From positions 1-34,644 of the forward strand of contig JANQLF010000255.1 of the NCBI GenBank assembly GCA_028280785.1: 34,644 nt of DNA, written 5' to 3'. Position numbers and translations under genes: made by a program. This document shows, piece after piece, positions 32,791 to 34,644 of this stretch; position 1 is the stretch's first letter, and each line of letters starts with the position of its first letter. The notes beneath the pieces are model-generated. The model made no database searches and was not told the DNA's origin. It saw nothing but the letters and a program-made list of their open reading frames with translations. This stretch comes from Planctomycetota bacterium (GTDB lineage: Bacteria; Planctomycetota; UBA11346).

Positions 32791-33537
32791 ATGGATGCAA
32801 CTGAAGCCTGCTTAAACCAATTGGGACTACGCGAAAAACAGCAAACCGCCTACCTCGCATTACTCGAACTTGGTTCAGCTAGCCCTGCCGATATTGCCCT
32901 GCGCACCCGTTTAAAACGTCCTACCGTCTACGGATTACTCGAAGAACTGGAAACACGAGGATTCATCACCTGTTTTGAAGAAAGTGGCAGGAAAACCTAT
33001 CACGCTAAACCACCACGCGATTTACTCGACTTATTGCGCAAGCAAGAACGACAACTCAAAGCTGCCCTTCCCGAACTCGGAGCCTTATTTAGCAAATCTG
33101 GGAAAAGGCCGGTAATTTTTTTTAGAGAAGGACGCGACGGCTTTCAAGAAGTGCACGAACGTTTATTAAAATGTAAGGATAAAGAATATCGCTATATTGG
33201 AGTTGCTGATGATTTTATTGAAACGCTCGGAGAGACATTTTTAGCGGATTATGTACAACGACGCATAAAAGCCGGCATCTGGTCAAATGCCCTACGCATT
33301 CGTTCGCGTGAAGTTGACCAAGAATTCTTAAGTGGTGATAGCAAAAACCTCAGACGCTTACGCTACCTCAACCGTCCGCCTTTAGATAATATCGCCAGCT
33401 TGTATTTATTTGACAATCAAATTGCCGTCTGTTCTTCAACCGCTGAATCCTACACACTCATAATAGAAAGTGCTGAGCTCAATTGCTTGATGCGTTACAT
33501 GTGGGAAATGCTCTGGCAATCAGCTGAAAAACATTAG
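32791..33537 (+). CDS. TrmB-family transcriptional regulator
   Basis: A 248-residue regulator. The winged HTH of TrmB type spans about 8-75: LGLREKQQTAYLALLELGSASPADIALRTRLKRPTVYGLLEELETRGFITC. A charged linker helix (DLLDLLRKQERQLKAALPELGALF) resembles the TrmB coiled-coil dimer segment. The rest is a PLD-like/TrmB effector domain (VIFFREGRDGFQEVHERLL; ALRIRSREVD). TrmB regulators often respond to sugars. It is divergent from the DMT transporter and may control it. It overlaps the downstream convergent gene by 4 bases at the stops. Confidence 0.85.
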   Translation: MDATEACLNQLGLREKQQTAYLALLELGSASPADIALRTRLKRPTVYGLLEELETRGFITCFEESGRKTYHAKPPRDLLDLLRKQERQLKAALPELGALFSKSGKRPVIFFREGRDGFQEVHERLLKCKDKEYRYIGVADDFIETLGETFLADYVQRRIKAGIWSNALRIRSREVDQEFLSGDSKNLRRLRYLNRPPLDNIASLYLFDNQIAVCSSTAESYTLIIESAELNCLMRYMWEMLWQSAEKH

Positions 33538-34644
33538 CGCAACGCCTTCATTCTACCTGCAACGAAAGGCTTTATAGCTCGGTTGCCATATTTGGTGAAA
33601 TCTGGTGCATCGATATAGGCTTGATAGGCTTTTATTGCTTCGGCCTTACTGCCATACAAGTCTTCACGCATGGCTTCATACAAATAGTAATCACCACTTG
33701 AGCAGTCACGACGCGGTTGATTTAAAAATGCCTCGCGATCAATTTTACCGAGTATCACGCCAACACCGTACCATAGGCGCATACCAATCGTCTGGCGTTT
33801 TTCTCTCCAAATTTTATCTAAGGTTTTCTTTAATCGCTCCGGCCGGCCTTCCCAATGTGCCAACGCATCTGCCAATAGAAAGATTTGCATACAACGAGAT
33901 ACGCTTTGCTTGGTATAACCATTCGCCGTTTCGAGGACAGATTGAACATCCGCTAAGGTGGCCTGTTTAGCAAAATATTTATCCAAAACTTCGGCAAGTT
34001 TGACATCAAAAATCAGAGGCAGGCTCGTTATAATTTCATCATCAGAGGACACTTCCCCTCTGTGGTGAGCAATGCGCCGCGAATAATGTGGATTATCGGC
34101 AAAAAACGCTGCTGCCTCATCCAATTTATTCAGGCCAATATAAGCTTCAAATACTTGCTCCTTTTGTCCTTTAAATTCATCAATTACCCGTTGATATTGA
34201 CCAGAATAAACTAATGCCGTAGCGACATTACTGCGCATATGTGCATAATCATCAATAACTCGCTGATACTCACCCATTTCTATGAGTGCAGACACAACGA
34301 TAAGGTCCTGCTCGGGGAACATTTCAATTGCACGATTTGCTTCACCAACAACCGATAATGCTCTGAGAATGTTATTACTAAAGAGTCTACTTTCTGGAAA
34401 ATTAACTTGCCTAAAATTGATAAATTCTCGTATCAAATCATCTTCACCTGCAAAAGCTAATCGATTAAGAAACATTGACCATTGATGTCTGATATTTTTA
34501 CGCACTAAATCATCAGGGGAGCGGTGCTTGTAATACATCTGCCGCAAGAGCTCTTCATACTCACCACGCTTGGACAATTCTTCCCATTTATAAAAATTAA
34601 TTGCTGGCAGGTATTCTTTATTAGTGACCGTATTCCATTGTTCA
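33534..34644 (-). CDS. Alpha-helical repeat (TPR-like) protein, 5' end beyond the window
   Basis: Function not recognised. The reading frame stays open to the window edge: 22 further codons upstream of 34577 (EQWNTVTNKEYLPAINFYKW) contain no stop, so TTG at 34577 is not the real start. At least 369 residues are visible. They are almost wholly helical, with repeat-like units (ALIEMGEYQRVIDDYAHM, ALVYSGQYQRVIDEF, AYIGLNKLDEAAAFFA) of TPR or similar type. No signal peptide or catalytic motif is visible in this part. The C-terminus GSKAEAIKAYQAYIDAPDF is another TPR-like unit. Probably a scaffold or protein-interaction protein. Confidence 0.65.
   Translation of the reverse strand, partial: EQWNTVTNKEYLPAINFYKWEELSKRGEYEELLRQMYYKHRSPDDLVRKNIRHQWSMFLNRLAFAGEDDLIREFINFRQVNFPESRLFSNNILRALSVVGEANRAIEMFPEQDLIVVSALIEMGEYQRVIDDYAHMRSNVATALVYSGQYQRVIDEFKGQKEQVFEAYIGLNKLDEAAAFFADNPHYSRRIAHHRGEVSSDDEIITSLPLIFDVKLAEVLDKYFAKQATLADVQSVLETANGYTKQSVSRCMQIFLLADALAHWEGRPERLKKTLDKIWREKRQTIGMRLWYGVGVILGKIDREAFLNQPRRDCSSGDYYLYEAMREDLYGSKAEAIKAYQAYIDAPDFTKYGNRAIKPFVAGRMKALR

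Noticed and set aside
1-34644. CRISPR arrays, tRNA or rRNA genes, transposases, prophage genes
   Set aside because: None seen on reading both strands; repeats present are dispersed short inverted repeats in promoters or paralogous genes.

Overview
The window is a moderately AT-rich bacterial segment that reads as a carbohydrate-scavenging region. Its genes are a sulfatase, many secreted FG-GAP/VCBS proteins with ASPIC/UnbV tails, DUF1080-like lectin-fold proteins, DUF4091 and DUF4832 glycosidase-like enzymes, a GH4 glycosidase, and LacI, IclR and TrmB regulators. This gene repertoire is typical of marine PVC-group bacteria such as Lentisphaerota, Kiritimatiellota or Verrucomicrobiota. The phylum is an inference from content; no rRNA, tRNA, CRISPR array or insertion sequence was seen.

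Region 1 (1-9984, minus strand): an aldo/keto reductase begins a tightly spaced probable operon. It is followed by FG-GAP protein, lectin-fold protein, FG-GAP protein, lectin-fold protein, FG-GAP protein, so two secreted families alternate. Beyond it lie a short remnant of a beta-helix-type protein C-terminus, a cytosolic M14 carboxypeptidase-like gene and the start of a sulfatase that runs off the window. Region 2 (10277-17140): an SMP-30-like lipoprotein, a 1.1-kaa modular FG-GAP protein, a LacI-family regulator and a YpdA-like flavoprotein. Region 3 (17399-26974): an aconitase X large/small pair with an SDR; a minus-strand operon of DUF4091 enzyme, Dabb protein and cysteine-synthase-like enzyme; a GH4 glycosidase with terminator; a HAD-like protein; and a DUF4832-like TIM-barrel protein. 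Region 4 (27074-34644): a ceramidase-like hydrolase, a divergent IclR / aldehyde dehydrogenase + Fe-alcohol dehydrogenase unit, a DMT transporter divergent from a TrmB regulator, and a partial helical-repeat gene.

The main non-gene signal is two families of inverted repeats in the promoters. One is TTTGCTAAA-N10-TTTAGCAAA: three good copies upstream of the aldo/keto reductase operon, the SMP-30 gene and the large FG-GAP gene, and two decayed copies upstream of lacI and in the ypdA/acnX gap. The other is TGGT(C/A)TATACCA, resembling GntR/HutC-type operators: upstream of the aldo/keto reductase operon, acnX, DUF4091, GH4 and DUF4832 genes. The two sets overlap at two promoters. I infer one coordinated catabolic programme: secreted proteins meet the polymer outside, GH4 and TIM-barrel enzymes act on fragments, and AKR/SDR/AcnX enzymes process the products. 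The substrate cannot be read from the sequence. A separate perfect 20-bp palindrome probably serves the IclR regulator.
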